DNA from: Gonocerus acuteangulatus
Lineage: Eukaryota; Arthropoda; Insecta; Hemiptera; Coreidae
NCBI GenBank assembly: GCA_946811695.1
Contig: OX328131.1
Location: 8,509,326 to 8,573,325, forward strand
Length of the DNA stretch: 64,000 nucleotides
Reading direction: 5' to 3'
In this document: positions 10,286 to 20,570 of the stretch, piece by piece
Layout: every line of letters starts with the position of its first letter
Numbering within the stretch: position 1 is the stretch's first letter
Translations under genes and position numbers: made by a program
Notes under the pieces: generated by a model
What the model saw: only the letters and a program-made list of their open reading frames with translations
The model's database searches: none
What the model was told of the DNA's origin: nothing

Positions 10286-12084
10286 TTAAGGCGTTTTTAT
10301 AACCGTGAAGTTTGCACATAAATAAAACAGGAAATGGTATGTCCATAGCAAGTAGTTGAGAAGTACAAACATATGTCCATAGTATATTTCTCGTAGACTG
10401 AACTTATGAAAGTGGCCCTTGAAATAATATTTGAATGTTCTCTTTACCACTGTGAAGTAGCAACATTCGTATCTAGTAGTGTCTATAGATGTAATGAGGC
10501 TAAGGGAAGTAATCTTAAACTTGTAACTACAGGCAATTAAAATAATCTTAAGGCGATCCGGACTCAAATCTGTATCAAGCTGATAAATAATGTCAAAAAA
10601 ATGGTTGATGTTTATTAGTCCAAGTGAACTTGGATTATAAGTAATAGTAGTTCCACTAACGTTATTTTTTAAGATTTTATAGAAGCATATTTTGTCCATA
10701 CAATCATATGAAGTTGATAGGTTAGTACTTGGAGAGATTACGAACAATATAACCAATATATTCATATCCGACCAGTAATTAAATTTGATGAGGGACAATC
10801 TTCGGTAAAAATGCAGATTCCAGCCCTCCAAACCGATTTCATTCAAACTTTGCACATTAACGTATTTTGATGCACTAAACACGAATGCGATAAAAAAAAA
10901 AAAATCGGATTTAACTAGGAAAGAAGTTATTAAGCACTTAAGTTCACTGTTGTGCAGGTTATGAGAGCTAATGTAAACAACTAAATTTGTCAACATACGC
11001 ATGCGCGGGTATGGAAAAGTTCGTAATAGGGAAGTTTAATTGAAATTTACCATAAATTATCGAAATTCATCAGCAGTTATTTATTTACTTCACATTTCTT
11101 GTTTCGTTCATGAAAAGTATTATATATCAGAAATCCCTTAATAATTAGCTAATGCCTTTATAATTATCGTTCTAATTCGCGCCTACCGAACTTCAATTGT
11201 CTAAGCTAACTTGGAGGATTAGAAGAATGTCTAGGACGACTTTAAGGGCATACATGCTATGCGTTTCCGCTCGCTCAAAAAGATAACAAAACCCCAGTCA
11301 ATCCAACTCGCTAAAATTAATAGAATTCTATTAAATTTAGCGAGTTGGATTGACTGGGGTTTTGTTATTTTCTTGAGCGAACGGAAACGCATAGCACGTA
11401 TGCCCTTAAGCGACAGGTGACGACGGGTGAGGATGCCCTTAAAATTAACAATATCTTTGAATAAATGGTTTCTGAACATTTCAAATGACAGTTCTCTGTT
11501 TCCCAATGTTACATATCTGCGCACGCGCGTGTTTACAAATACGCTGTTGACGCCTAGTTTTATAACCTTCCTAACTTTAGTGCTTAATATTATAGTCTAT
11601 TAATTTTAGCGAGTTGGATTGACTGGGGTTTTGTTATCTTTTTGAGCGAGTGTAGCGAGCGGAAACGCATAGCATCTATGCCTTAAAGTCGTCACAAATT
11701 TAGTTGTTTACATTAGCTCTCATAACCTGCACAACAGTGAACTTAAGTGCTTAATAACTTCTTTCCTAGTTAAATCCGACGTTTTTTTTATCGTATTCGT
11801 GTTTAGTGCATCAAAATACGTTATTGTGCAAAGTTTGAAAGAAATCGGTTTGGAGGGCTGGAAACTGCATTTTTACCCAATCTTCTAAGCGGATCCTTTA
11901 GTGGATCTGGATTTGTAAGCATTAGAATCGGTAAGTCAGGTAAAAATTCATGGAAGATAAACAAACAATTAAATAGAAAAATGTTGTATAAATATAGAAT
12001 TCTTAGGCTGTTCGTAATTTGAATTTGAATGTAGTAAGATATAATGTTAATAGCAAAAATATCAATTTGAATGGGGCATATCAT
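10286..12084 (-). CDS. unidentified middle ORF of the LINE, between gag and pol
   Basis: I do not recognise this protein. ATG 12084 overlaps the gag stop (ATGA at 12081-12084) and the TAA at 10286-10288 lies 9 nt before the pol ATG. The foldback at 10804-11877 splits it. The outer parts (12084-11878 and 10795-10286) sum to 717 nt, exactly 239 codons, with no internal stop, so it was an intact 238-residue ORF before that insertion. The product is rich in Ile, Leu, Phe and Tyr. Hydrophobic stretches lie near residues 5-55, in a segment including MNILVILFVI, and near the C-terminus (MFVLLNYLLWTYHFLFYLC), so membrane association is possible. An open frame this long is very unlikely by chance at this base composition. 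The function is unknown. Confidence 0.65.
10804..11877. mobile_element. foldback transposon, family GGTAAAAATGCAG (copy 1)
   Basis: The long inverted repeats start GGTAAAAATGCAG and end CTGCATTTTTACC, and an exact 8-bp duplication CAATCTTC flanks them (10796-10803 and 11878-11885). Inner inverted blocks repeat AAAACCCCAGTCAATCCAAC several times in both orientations. No transposase is visible. The 8-bp duplication fits hAT or P-like/foldback elements. Confidence 0.88.
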
Positions 12085-12642
12085 GTGTTTTCCCTTTGAT
12101 TCTTTAGCTTTGACCTAGTTTTTGGAGGTAGATCTCCTTGTTTTAGGGAGCTACTCACTACACTTTTTGGAATTACCAGGTTTACATCGCCCTCTACCGA
12201 AACGAGGTTATTTTCTCCATGGGTACGTTCGCTATTGAATCCTTTGGCGTCACTGTTCTTGCTAATGCTGGGATTCTGAGACGTCTTCTTCAGTTGGGAC
12301 GTTTTGATTAATATATTTTCTCTGGATATTTCGCTATTCCTTGTTCTTGGGCTTTCAACCGTTTGAATCGGTTTGTTTGCTTCTGCTTGAGCCAGAATTT
12401 TTGATGTGATTATGGACATCTGTTCTTGTCGCAGTTTTAATTGTGCCTTTATTACATCGAGTTCCTCATTTATTGATGAATAGCATCTTGGATTATTGGC
12501 CTCTTCTCTTTGGTTTAATAACTTGGAAGCATAAGAGGTTGTCGTCTTATGAGCTATGATTCTCTTTCTTTCTTCCGAGTAAGAGACTTTCTCTAGGACC
12601 ATTTTTCTCTGAATCAGGCTTTCATGAACATAAGTTGGACAT

Positions 12643-12880
12643 TGTCTATCAGACGCTGGGTGTTCACCCTTGCAATTGTCTATCAGACGCTGGGTGTTCA
12701 CCCTTGCAATTGTCTATCAGACGCTGGGTGTTCAACCTTGCAATTGTCTATCAGACGCTGGGTGTTCACCCTTGCAATTGTCTATCAGACGCTGGGTGTT
12801 CACCCTTGCAATTGTCGATCAGACGCTGGGTGTTCACCCTTGACATTGTCTATCAGACGCTGGGTGTTCAACCTTGCAAT
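12643..12880. repeat. 34-bp minisatellite, seven copies, within gag
   Basis: The unit is TTGTCTATCAGACGCTGGGT plus GTTCACCCTTGCAA, repeated seven times, and it encodes part of the third gag zinc knuckle on the minus strand. The unit length is not a multiple of three, so successive copies are read in rotating frames and stops appear. Confidence 0.93.
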
Positions 12881-13401
12881 TGATGCAGCATAACTTTTTG
12901 CACATTCCATCATGCTTGTCTTCGGCGCATGTCCTGCATATTTCTCCCTTTCCACAGCCCGCGCTTCTATGGTTATATCTCCAACAATTGTAGCATAGAA
13001 GCGGAGAAGGGATATACGGTCTTAGTGGGATGATCAGGTAGCCAATTTTCACTTTTTCTGGCAATACATCCTTATTGAAGGTAGCGACAAACAGAGTTCT
13101 TTGTGGTTCCTTCCTTGTCTTAAACCGTCTTATGTGCGTGACAGATTGACCTCTCAGTTCATACAATATTTCCTTATCTTCTAGGTGCATAATTCCATCG
13201 CATGAAAAGATACCTTTAGTGAAGTTAAGATTCTGGTGAGGCGTCACTGAGATGCTGTGTCCAAACAAGTTAGTTTCTTAGCACATTTTCTTGGCTGTAA
13301 TGTTATCTGGGGAGGTGATTAATAGTGTGCCAAACTTTTTAATGTTCTTTACATTAATGTTGCTACTGAACTTTTTAAGCCACCTCTCTACTAAAAATGG
13401 G

Positions 13402-14136
13402 GGTAAAAATGCAGTTTCCCGCCCTCCAAACCGATTTCTTTCAAACTTTGCACAATAACGTATTTTGATGCCCTAAACACGAATACGATAAAAAAAAAAA
13501 ACGTCGGATTTAACTAGGAAAGAAGTTATTAAGCACTTAAGTTCACTGTTATGCAGGTTATGAGAGCTAATGTAAACAACTAAATTTGTGAGACTTTAAG
13601 GCATAAATGACGACTTTAAGGCATAAATGCTATGCGTTTCCGCTCGCTACGCTCGCTCAAGAAGATAACAAAACCCCAGTCAATCCAACTCGCTAAAATT
13701 AATAGAATATAATATTAAGCACTAAAGTTAGGAAGGTTATAAAACTAGGCGTCATCAGCGTATTTGTAAACACGCGCATGCGCAGATATATAACATTGGG
13801 ACACAGAGTACTCTCATTTGAAATGTTCAGAAACCATTTATTCGAAAATATTGTTAATTTTAAGGGCATCCTCACCTGTCGCTTAAGGGCATACGTGCTA
13901 TGCGTTTCCGCTCGCTACGCTCGCTCAAGAAGATAACAAAACCCCAGTCAATCCAACTCGCTATAAGTAATAGCTCTCATAACCTGCACAAAAGTGAATT
14001 TAAGTGCTTAATAACTTCTTTCCTAGTTAAATCCGACGTTTTTTTTTTATCGTATTCGTGTTTAGTGCATCAAAATACGTTATTGTGCAAAGTTTGAAAG
14101 AAATCGGTTTGGAGGGCGGGAAACTGCATTTTTACC
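13402..14136. mobile_element. foldback transposon, family GGTAAAAATGCAG (copy 2)
   Basis: Same terminal sequence and arms as the copy at 10804-11877, with its own 8-bp duplication AAAATGGG (13394-13401 and 14137-14144). It sits inside gag codons 42-43. It is shorter than copy 1, the difference lying in the centre. Confidence 0.9.
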
Positions 14137-14505
14137 AAAATGGGCTTACTTTATTGAAACTGTAGTCCCGCGATGTCAATCTTGCAACTAGGTACTTCAG
14201 GTTTTCTAGTTTGGGGGTAATATCGCTGGCATCCTCGGAGTTCTTGCTTGACAAGTCTTCCATTTTCCTTTTTACGATAATATAACTGATATGCGCGGTT
14301 TCTTATCGTGTATATTGATCTTTTGTTAGAGAATATTTTTTTCGTGACTTCTCTCGAATTCAGATCATATGTTCAATTCGTGTTTATGTGAAGAAACGTT
14401 CGAAATACAGATTTTTATGAAAAACTGACGTTTTCTCTTAGCCGAATCCTAATAATTTCTTGAAATCCAATTGAATTTACGTTTGATTAATGATGATATA
14501 TATAA

Positions 14506-15119
14506 GGGCGAGGTTAGCTCAGTGGTAGAGCACTGGACTAATAAGGGGGCGAGGTTAGCTCAGTGGTAGAGCACTGGACTAATATGGGGGCGAGGTTAGC
14601 TCAGTGGTAGAGCACTGGACTATTAAGGGGGCGAGGTTAGCTCAGTGGTAGAGCACTGGACTAATATGGGGGCGAGGTTAGCTCAGTGGTAGAGCACTGG
14701 ACTAATATGGGGGCGAGGTTAGCTCAGTGGTAGAGTACTGGACTAATAAGGGGGCGAGGTTAGCTCAGTGGTAGAGCACTGGACTAATATGGGGGCGAGG
14801 TTAGCTCAGTGGTAGAGCACTGGACTAATATGGGGGCGAGGTTAGCTCAGTGGTAGAGCACTGGACTAATAAGGGGGCGAGGTTAGCTCAGTGGTAGAGC
14901 ACTGGACTAATATGGGGGCGAGGTTAGCTCAGTGGTAGAGCACTGGACTAATAAGGGGGCGAGGTTAGCTCAGTGGTAGAGCACTGGACTAATATGGGGG
15001 CGAGGTTAGCTCAGTGGTAGAGCACTGGACTAATATGGGGGCGAGGTTAGCTCAGTGGTAGAGCACTGGACTAATATGGGGGCGAGGTTAGCTCAGTGGT
15101 AGAGCACTGGACTAATACG
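14506..15119 (+). repeat. 41-bp array of SINE tRNA halves, 15 copies
   Basis: The unit is GGGGGCGAGGTTAGCTCAGT plus GGTAGAGCACTGGACTAATAT. The motif AGGTTAGCTC recurs at exact 41-bp steps from 14511 to 15085, 15 times, with only A/T changes near the end of the unit and one C-to-T. Each unit holds a Pol III A-box (TAGCTCAGTGGTAGAGCA) but no B-box. Only the last copy continues into a full SINE with a B-box. Confidence 0.95.
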
Positions 15120-15430
15120 CTAGAGGACCTGAGTTCAAATCCCGAGCATAGTACTAAAGATTTTTTTCTTCTAGTGTCTTCGTTCATGCGTTGGATTCGG
15201 CCTGCCTGACCGTCCCTAGGCCAACCCAGCCGTTAAATAATTTATTAATAGCTACCTCAGTGCTCTGAAGCTAGCATTCAAAGCAGCTAAGGGAAAATCA
15301 GGCGGCCGGTGCATAGTACTGACCACACTATCTCCATAGTGTGCCGTATAGTCATGAATCAGATGCCTTTATAGTATCTGCCCCTGAGGGCCCTCGTCGC
15401 CTGTTACGGGACTGATTTTTTTTTGTATAT
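15081..15430 (+). mobile_element. tRNA-derived SINE, family B
   Basis: The last array unit continues as a complete SINE: B-box GAGTTCAAATCCCGAG, middle CTGACCGTCCCTAGGCC, tail TGTTACGGGACTGA, then a T-run. Relatives are at 30.1 (minus), 38.2, 55.9 (minus) and 63.2 kb. Confidence 0.9.
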
Positions 15431-15720
15431 ATTTATATGAAAACACACACACAGACATGTATTTTTCATCTGGAGAGAGAGTGTAGATTAAGCCCCTATC
15501 CGACAGAATCTTAAACAGTTTTCGCCTGGTGATTGATGTGTTAGCTACAGCTAGTGTTCTAACCCGATCAGGAAATAGTATATGGAAGTAAAATTTGGAA
15601 ACTCCAGCTGACATTAAACATTTTACTGGGTAATCGAAATATTGAAAAATGTCCGACACGCAACACATTCCTTAGTTAAGTGGTTAGTTTCCGCCGAAGA
15701 ATGTGTTTGGAATAACCTAT
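15431..15720. other. no gene recognised
   Basis: About 290 bp with a 99-codon minus-strand frame that partly overlaps the SINE tail. I found no family signature in it. Confidence 0.4.
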
Positions 15721-15723
15721 GTA

Positions 15724-15855
15724 AATACAAAATAGAAATATTTTTGCACTTAGCGCGTTTTCTCCCTCCCTCCATAGGAAGGAAACCCGCTAGGGAGGAA
15801 ACGTTTCAGACCCCATAGATCACGAATATAACGGTATTTCAGATTTGTGTGTGTG

Positions 15856-15912
<57 letters not shown>

Positions 15913-16056
15913 CTAGCTGAATCTGTCCTCCGAAACATGGTTTTCCGCGCGAATTTCGCGCAAGCGAAATTTCTGCAAGCGCAGTTTCTCGTTTTATAGG
16001 TTAATTCGATGACACCTAGGCGATATCTGTAACCATTTTTGAGAAAAGTGGAAAAA
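15724..16056. mobile_element. HINE/DINE-1-like element, family D (partial) with TA core
   Basis: The left side starts TTAGCGCGTTTTCTCCCTCC followed by a hairpin (CCTCCATAGGAAGG). A TA run at 15857-15911 forms the core, and then AATTTCGCGCAAGCGAAATT and GCGATATCTGTAACC appear as in the fuller copy at 19.16-19.83 kb. The other terminus is missing. Confidence 0.6.
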
Positions 16057-16163
16057 AAGTTTAGTAACATTTAAAACGAAAAACGAATTTATTTAAAATA
16101 AAAAGCATTTCCAAAGAAAAAAATGTCAATTGGCTCAAAAAAGTGCAATTATTTCAAACTGTT

Positions 16164-16316
16164 TTAGTTGTGCTCCTTGAGCCACATATTACCAGAAAGG
16201 AAAACCAACATTTCCGCTTTTCTTAGGCTCAGTCTAATCCGTTGTTCAGAAATGGCTTTTCCAACGGCTGAAAATACACGTTCCGAGGCTGCAGACGTGC
16301 CTGGAACACGAAGGCT
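16164..16316 (-). pseudogene. hAT transposase C-terminal dimerisation region
   Basis: A minus-strand frame of 50 codons ends at TAA 16164-16166. It reads SLRVPGTSAASERVFSAVGK and goes on through ISEQRIRLSLRKAEMLVFL. The pattern PGTSAASERVFS...R.RL....E.L.FL is the hallmark of the hAT dimerisation domain. The catalytic part is absent. The hAT-type end at about 16.55 kb lies 240 bp away, so this is probably an internally deleted hAT copy. Confidence 0.85.
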
Positions 16317-16490
16317 TATTCCTGGCTATATTATGTAGTTGGTTGCATTCTCCAGAAGGTTCCTTTTCAGTATTTAATTCACCAGACGTGTCAGTATTTA
16401 ATACCACAGCCCTCCAGATGCTGAGAACTTCAATTCTAGAAAAAGAGTAAACAATCTATCGATATTTCGTGACTATCGATGGCTACTATT

Positions 16491-16553
16491 GATAGTCGAT
16501 AGTTACTATCGATATATCGATAGTAACTATCGACTATCGCCCAACCCTACTGT
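16491..16553 (-). mobile_element. hAT-like terminus with perfect 48-bp palindrome
   Basis: On the minus strand the end reads CAGTAGGGTTGGGCGATAG, typical of hAT termini. Positions 16491-16538 form a perfect palindrome of two 24-nt arms (GATAGTCGATAGTTACTATC...). It probably belongs with the transposase remnant at 16164-16316. Confidence 0.55.
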
Positions 16554-16559
16554 ACTGTT

Positions 16560-17270
16560 CTGCATGGTACCTAGGTACAAATAGGGAAATGGCTCATAGA
16601 ACAATAGATATCAGGAAATGGGGATTTCCAGGGTAGACCATCTAGCAGAATGATGGTGGTGTTGAGTCCCAGCGGAAGGTACTGCCTTCATAAAACCTCG
16701 GCTGGTTAGGTTAGGTTGGTGGTTTAAGGATAGAAAATTGGTTGGTCGTCTCCGCCCTTAGGGTATAATTTAATTTGAGTTTAATGTTAGGATGTGTTTT
16801 TAGTATTGTCTGTTTGAGACAGGGTTGTGTATCTAAAATTGTATTTGTTAGAATCTTGCTTGGAAAATATTATTATTGCATAGATATAAGAACCAGATTC
16901 AGATTTCCTTAAAGAGAAAGGAAAACACACCTAAAGATGTATATATACATTATATTATCTATTTATTTTTTATTATTATTTTTTTTTTATTATTTTTTTA
17001 TTTGTTATTATTTATTTAATAATTTTTTCATTTTTACATGTTAGTAATTTATACTTTTTTTCCTTCTTTTTCTTTTCTTTTTTTTTCTTCTTCTTTTGTT
17101 TATTTATTTTTTTGTATATATTTGGTTTTGGAAATATAAAAAAAAATATATATAAAGAATCCAGTGCCAAACTCTGAGCCTGTATATAATCGATACAAAT
17201 TTACCAGAATTACTGAATGTTGTCAATTTTACAAAACGACATTTTATCGAGGTTCAATAATTAGGTAAAT
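16560..17270. other. repeat-derived and low-complexity DNA
   Basis: Starts with unassigned sequence. A block near 16.72-16.78 kb resembles the 268-bp insertion at 9.6 kb. Pyrimidine- and AT-rich low complexity follows from about 16.93 to 17.15 kb. No coding signal. Confidence 0.5.
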
Positions 17271-17273
17271 CTA

Positions 17274-17839
17274 TCTATATATATAAAAATCACATGTTTG
17301 TTTGTTTGTTTGTTCTTTATACAAATCGACACCGTTAGATCGATTTTGACCAAACTTGGCACACAGGTAGGTCATGATACGGGAAATATCTTAGGCTTGG
17401 TCAAAATAGTCACATTACAAAAGGTCAAAAGTTTTGTTGAAGAAAAATTGGCTAAATTGATCCATTCAGATTCTCGAAGACATCCATTCAGAATCGACAG
17501 CCATTTTAAATAATGTTTCAAATTTATTTGTTGATGTTCTTGATAATTAGAATAACTCGAACTCATTGATGACTTTACATCATTATATAATCATGTAATG
17601 CAGTTTATTTCAATTTTATATCAACATTCACTGTCTGACTAAGGAGTGCTGGCCTTTCTTTGATAAGAGCTATCTACTCGCAGGCTCTGGCGCTGGCCTC
17701 TGTCGGCTGTTTTATGAATTACTTATATATATACAAATTCACACCGAATTTCACGTAACTTGGTATACAGGTAGATCTTGATACGGGGAGTGTCATAAGC
17801 AGAAAGTAGATGTAGCATGGCACACTGGGTAACAGCTAG
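17274..17839 (+). mobile_element. Helitron-like element, family F (copy 2)
   Basis: Starts TCTATATATATAAAAATCAC and ends GGGTAACAGCTAG followed by T. The interior has the shared GACCAAACTTGGCACACAGG block and a CTCTGTCGGCTG block. A second, rearranged copy begins directly at the CTAG end. Confidence 0.8.
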
Positions 17840-17840
17840 T

Positions 17841-18415
17841 ATATATATAAATCACGTGCCTGTCTGTTTGTTCCTTATACAAATACACACCGTTAGACCG
17901 ATTTTGATCTAACTTGGCACACAGATCCGAGAGGATCAGGAGGGGTTTCTTGATACAGGAAGTGCCATAGGCCAGGTCAAAAACGTCTACCAGCTGTTTG
18001 TCTGCATGTTTTTTCCTTATAAAAATTCACACAGTTTGACTGATTTTGACGTAACTTGGCACACAGGTAGGTCTTGATACGTGAAGTGTCATAGGCCAGG
18101 TCAAAAACGTCTACCAGCTGCCTGTCTGTATGTTTGTTCCTTATACAAATCCACACCGTTAGGCCGATTTTGATCAAACTTAACACGCGTGTAGGTCTTG
18201 ATACGGGGAGTGTGATAGCCTAGGTCAAAATTTCTACTAGCTGTCTATCTGGCTGTTTATTCCTTCAACAAATTCACACAGTTTGGCCGATTTTGACGTA
18301 ACTTGGCTCACAGGTAGGTCTTGATACGGGGAGTGTCATAGGCTAAGTCAAAATTGTCTATCAGCTGTCTGTCTGCATGTTTGTTTCTTCTCCACACTGG
18401 TGTAGCACGGCACGG
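17841..18415 (+). repeat. about 125-bp tandem repeat of Helitron family F sequence
   Basis: Four to five units each contain a rate-limiting landmark order: ATTCACACCGTT, then CCGATTTTGA, AACTTGGC, GGTCTTGATACG, CATAGG and CTACCAGCTG. Landmark GTCTTGATAC-like blocks fall near 17947, 18072, 18196 and 18318. It is a locally amplified internal piece of the Helitron. Confidence 0.8.
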
Positions 18416-18743
18416 CGAAAATATAAATGTTTTCTGATAAGCATCTCTGAATGTCAGCCTTGTAATCATAAAAATACTCCAGCATGGATTCGGTGTAATT
18501 ATCCAGTGAAAATGAAGCCTGGAAGATAAAACAAACTCTTGGATTAAGTTCAATAGCTGATTTGATGAATTGATACGAGGCCTTGCTAATTAGCTCTGAT
18601 TCCATTCATAAAGAATAACCATTTGCAATTATATTCATGACATTTCCATTCATCAGGGATTGTAAGGGTGGGGGGGTCGTTACTATATCGGTCTATATGA
18701 AACTTCTAATGGGGAAAGTACTCTTTTCCATTCCTCCACTCAG

Positions 18744-18748
<5 letters not shown>

Positions 18749-18809
<61 letters not shown>

Positions 18810-19066
18810 TATATGTTTGATGTTATTTTTCGTCGCTGGGATAGTATTTTTGGATGGAACGGCATTTTTCTCCAGCGGTGGTACTCCTTCTCACTTCTTC
18901 CTGGAATATTTCGAGGCGCCCAGATCGAGAAAAATTTCATTCCCTTGGCTACCACCGAGAAAGAAACATCAAGTACTTGGCTGAAGAAGATGGAGATGAA
19001 CCCATCGAAATATTCCAGGAAAAAGTGAGAAGGAGTACCACCGCTGGAGAAAAATGCCGTTCCATC

Positions 19067-19112
<46 letters not shown>
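18749..19112. repeat. palindromic element between two TA microsatellites
   Basis: Arms at 18847-18914 and 19005-19072 are inverted copies (left begins ATTTTTGGATGGAACGGCAT) around a spacer of about 90 bp. TA runs border both sides. No protein signature. Confidence 0.8.
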
Positions 19113-19113
<1 letters not shown>

Positions 19114-19159
19114 TCGTGTCACTGTGTTTGTGACCAAATTTCTCCTAAATGGTTTTGAC

Positions 19160-19299
19160 CTATTTTAGCGCGGTTCCTCCCTATCTCCATAGGGAGAACC
19201 CGCTTATGAGGTTGACCTCACGGCGGGGTCCGGACGTGCCGACTAGAAACTTTCTCGTTTCAGACTCCATAGATCACGAAAATATAGGTGGTTCAAATT

Positions 19300-19364
<65 letters not shown>

Positions 19365-19829
19365 GTGTGTATATATATTTATATATATGCTTCTCTGTTA
19401 ACGCTCTAGCAAGCTCAAAAATGTTCCGATTTTGATGAAATTTGGTACAAACATCTGTCTTCTAATTTGAAAGGTCAAGTTTGTTAGCCAGCAGAATCCG
19501 CCTTCGGGAAGATAGTGTTTGGGGCGAAATTCGCGCAAAGAAATCGCAATGCTTACGTTTTTGAGTTCATATGCTTCCAGGTACTTCTTTTATAGGTTTC
19601 TTAACATAGGAAAACGAATGAAACCATTTTTAAGGCGATATCTGTAACCGTTTTTGAGAAAAGTGGAATCAATCAGCCTTCTTCAAGAATGAGGATTAAG
19701 AATTATCCGCTTCTGTGTAAGTTGACTACTGTCAGTTTCCTGTTATTTGTGATGACTAATCTGCTCCACTTCTTCGAGATATACGGAACCGCGCTAATAT
19801 GACGCAGTTCCTGCGAGTTGGACTTTTTA
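19160..19829. mobile_element. HINE/DINE-1-like element, family D (fuller copy)
   Basis: One end is TTTTAGCGCGGTTCCTCCC with a hairpin (TCCCTATCTCCATAGGGA). The other is GGAACCGCGCTAATATGACG followed by CAGTTCCTGCGAGTTGGACT. The block AGCGCGGTTCC near one end is inverted at the other (subterminal inverted repeats). The core is a TA run at 19303-19355. This design is known for Helentron-associated elements. No coding. Confidence 0.65.
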
Positions 19830-20261
19830 TTTTTATGAAATTTTGTGTCTATATTCAGTAGGACAAAGAATAGGATGTTATTTATTTTTCATACCTCTAA
19901 GTAATAAGGGTGGTTCACCCCGAAAAATGTTTTGTTTTTTTTATGTTTTGGACAAAATGTTTTATTTTTATTTTTTAATGATTTGGTATTTAAAAATACA
20001 CACAACCCTAAATTATTACCAACCTACCACCAATCCCCATTTTTTTAATAGCGATATTAGTACTTTAATAATCTTCAACCCTCGGTTGTCGATAACTGAT
20101 CAACTATCACTAGATCAGTAATCCCCGCCAGACAGTCTACCGGTGTCACTTCTCATCCAGTAAACAGCACGGAGTAAGGATGAGAACGAAGCCGGTCTCC
20201 TGTCTTTCTCACACGATTACCTTTCTCTCACTCTCTGCACTGTGTGTCGGCCATTATTATT

Positions 20262-20513
20262 CTTACAGATTTGACGATTGAATTTAAACGCGTTCAATAT
20301 CCAATTAGATTTGCATTCGCAATGAGAATCAATACGTCTCAAGAACAAACTATGTCTGTTTGTGGCTTAGATTTGGACACGCGGTGTTTTTCACACGGGC
20401 AATTATACGAGGCATGTTCTCGCGTGGCAAAACCAAACAGTTTATTTGTGTTGGCTAAAGATGGATTAACCAAAAATATCCTACACTCCATTGCATTAGG
20501 TTTTTCTATATAG
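20262..20513 (+). pseudogene. Helitron Pif1-type helicase, C-terminal fragment
   Basis: The translated segment includes VQYPIRFAFAMRINTSQEQT, CFSHGQLYEACSRV and NSLFVLAKDG, the last helicase motifs of Helitron Pif1-like helicases. In active proteins the first motif usually reads AFAMTINKSQGQT, so Lys-to-Thr and Gly-to-Glu changes are seen here. Rep and the front of the helicase are absent. A family E element terminus begins 57 bp downstream. The frame ends at TAG 20511-20513. Confidence 0.85.
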
Positions 20514-20570
20514 TCATAATTAGCGATGGAGATATAATTTTAAATATATTAGTTAATATAATAAAGCACA

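Larger units (their letters stand above)
6340..14263 (-). mobile_element. near-complete non-LTR retrotransposon (I/jockey-like) with gag, middle ORF and pol
   Basis: Read right to left the element carries a zinc-knuckle gag (from 14263), an unidentified ORF, then an endonuclease-RT-RNase H pol ending at 6362. A C-terminal RNase H points to the I-type groups. Removing two foldbacks, a 268-bp insert and six extra minisatellite units leaves about 5.6 kb, a normal length. The junctions are tight: gag stop and middle ORF start overlap as ATGA, and pol starts 9 nt after the middle ORF stop. The 3' end is uncertain because no poly-A is seen near 6310-6340. The 5' UTR may extend to about 14.45 kb. 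Confidence 0.85.
12081..14263 (-). pseudogene. LINE gag (ORF1) with zinc knuckles, interrupted
   Basis: This would be the RNA-binding structural protein of the LINE. The start ATG at 14261-14263 opens with EDLSSKNSEDASDITPKLEN. The CCHC-type knuckles follow: CYNCWRYNHRSAGC, CRTCAEDKHDGMC and CINCKVEHPASDRQC. The C-terminal part is Ser/Lys-rich and coiled-coil-prone (EELDVIKAQLKLRQEQ). Removing the foldback at 13402-14136 leaves 480 codons in one frame. Breaks are the foldback, one in-frame TAA near 13280, and a 34-bp minisatellite at 12643-12880 that scrambles the third knuckle. Without six extra repeat units the ORF would be about 411 residues. Confidence 0.88.

Noticed and set aside
10286..11002. 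Independent 238-codon gene on the minus strand starting at 11002
   Set aside because: The first 66 codons are translated foldback arm. The genuine ORF starts at 12084 and happens to have the same length after removing the foldback.
14506..15119. CRISPR array or tRNA gene cluster
   Set aside because: The 41-bp repeats have no unique spacers, and the units are only tRNA 5' halves without B-box, acceptor closure or anticodon stem. It is a SINE-head satellite in eukaryotic DNA.
18637..19409. ORFs with long Tyr-Ile runs here and at 452, 15750, 28390, 31964 and 46199
   Set aside because: Translation of TA/AT microsatellites.
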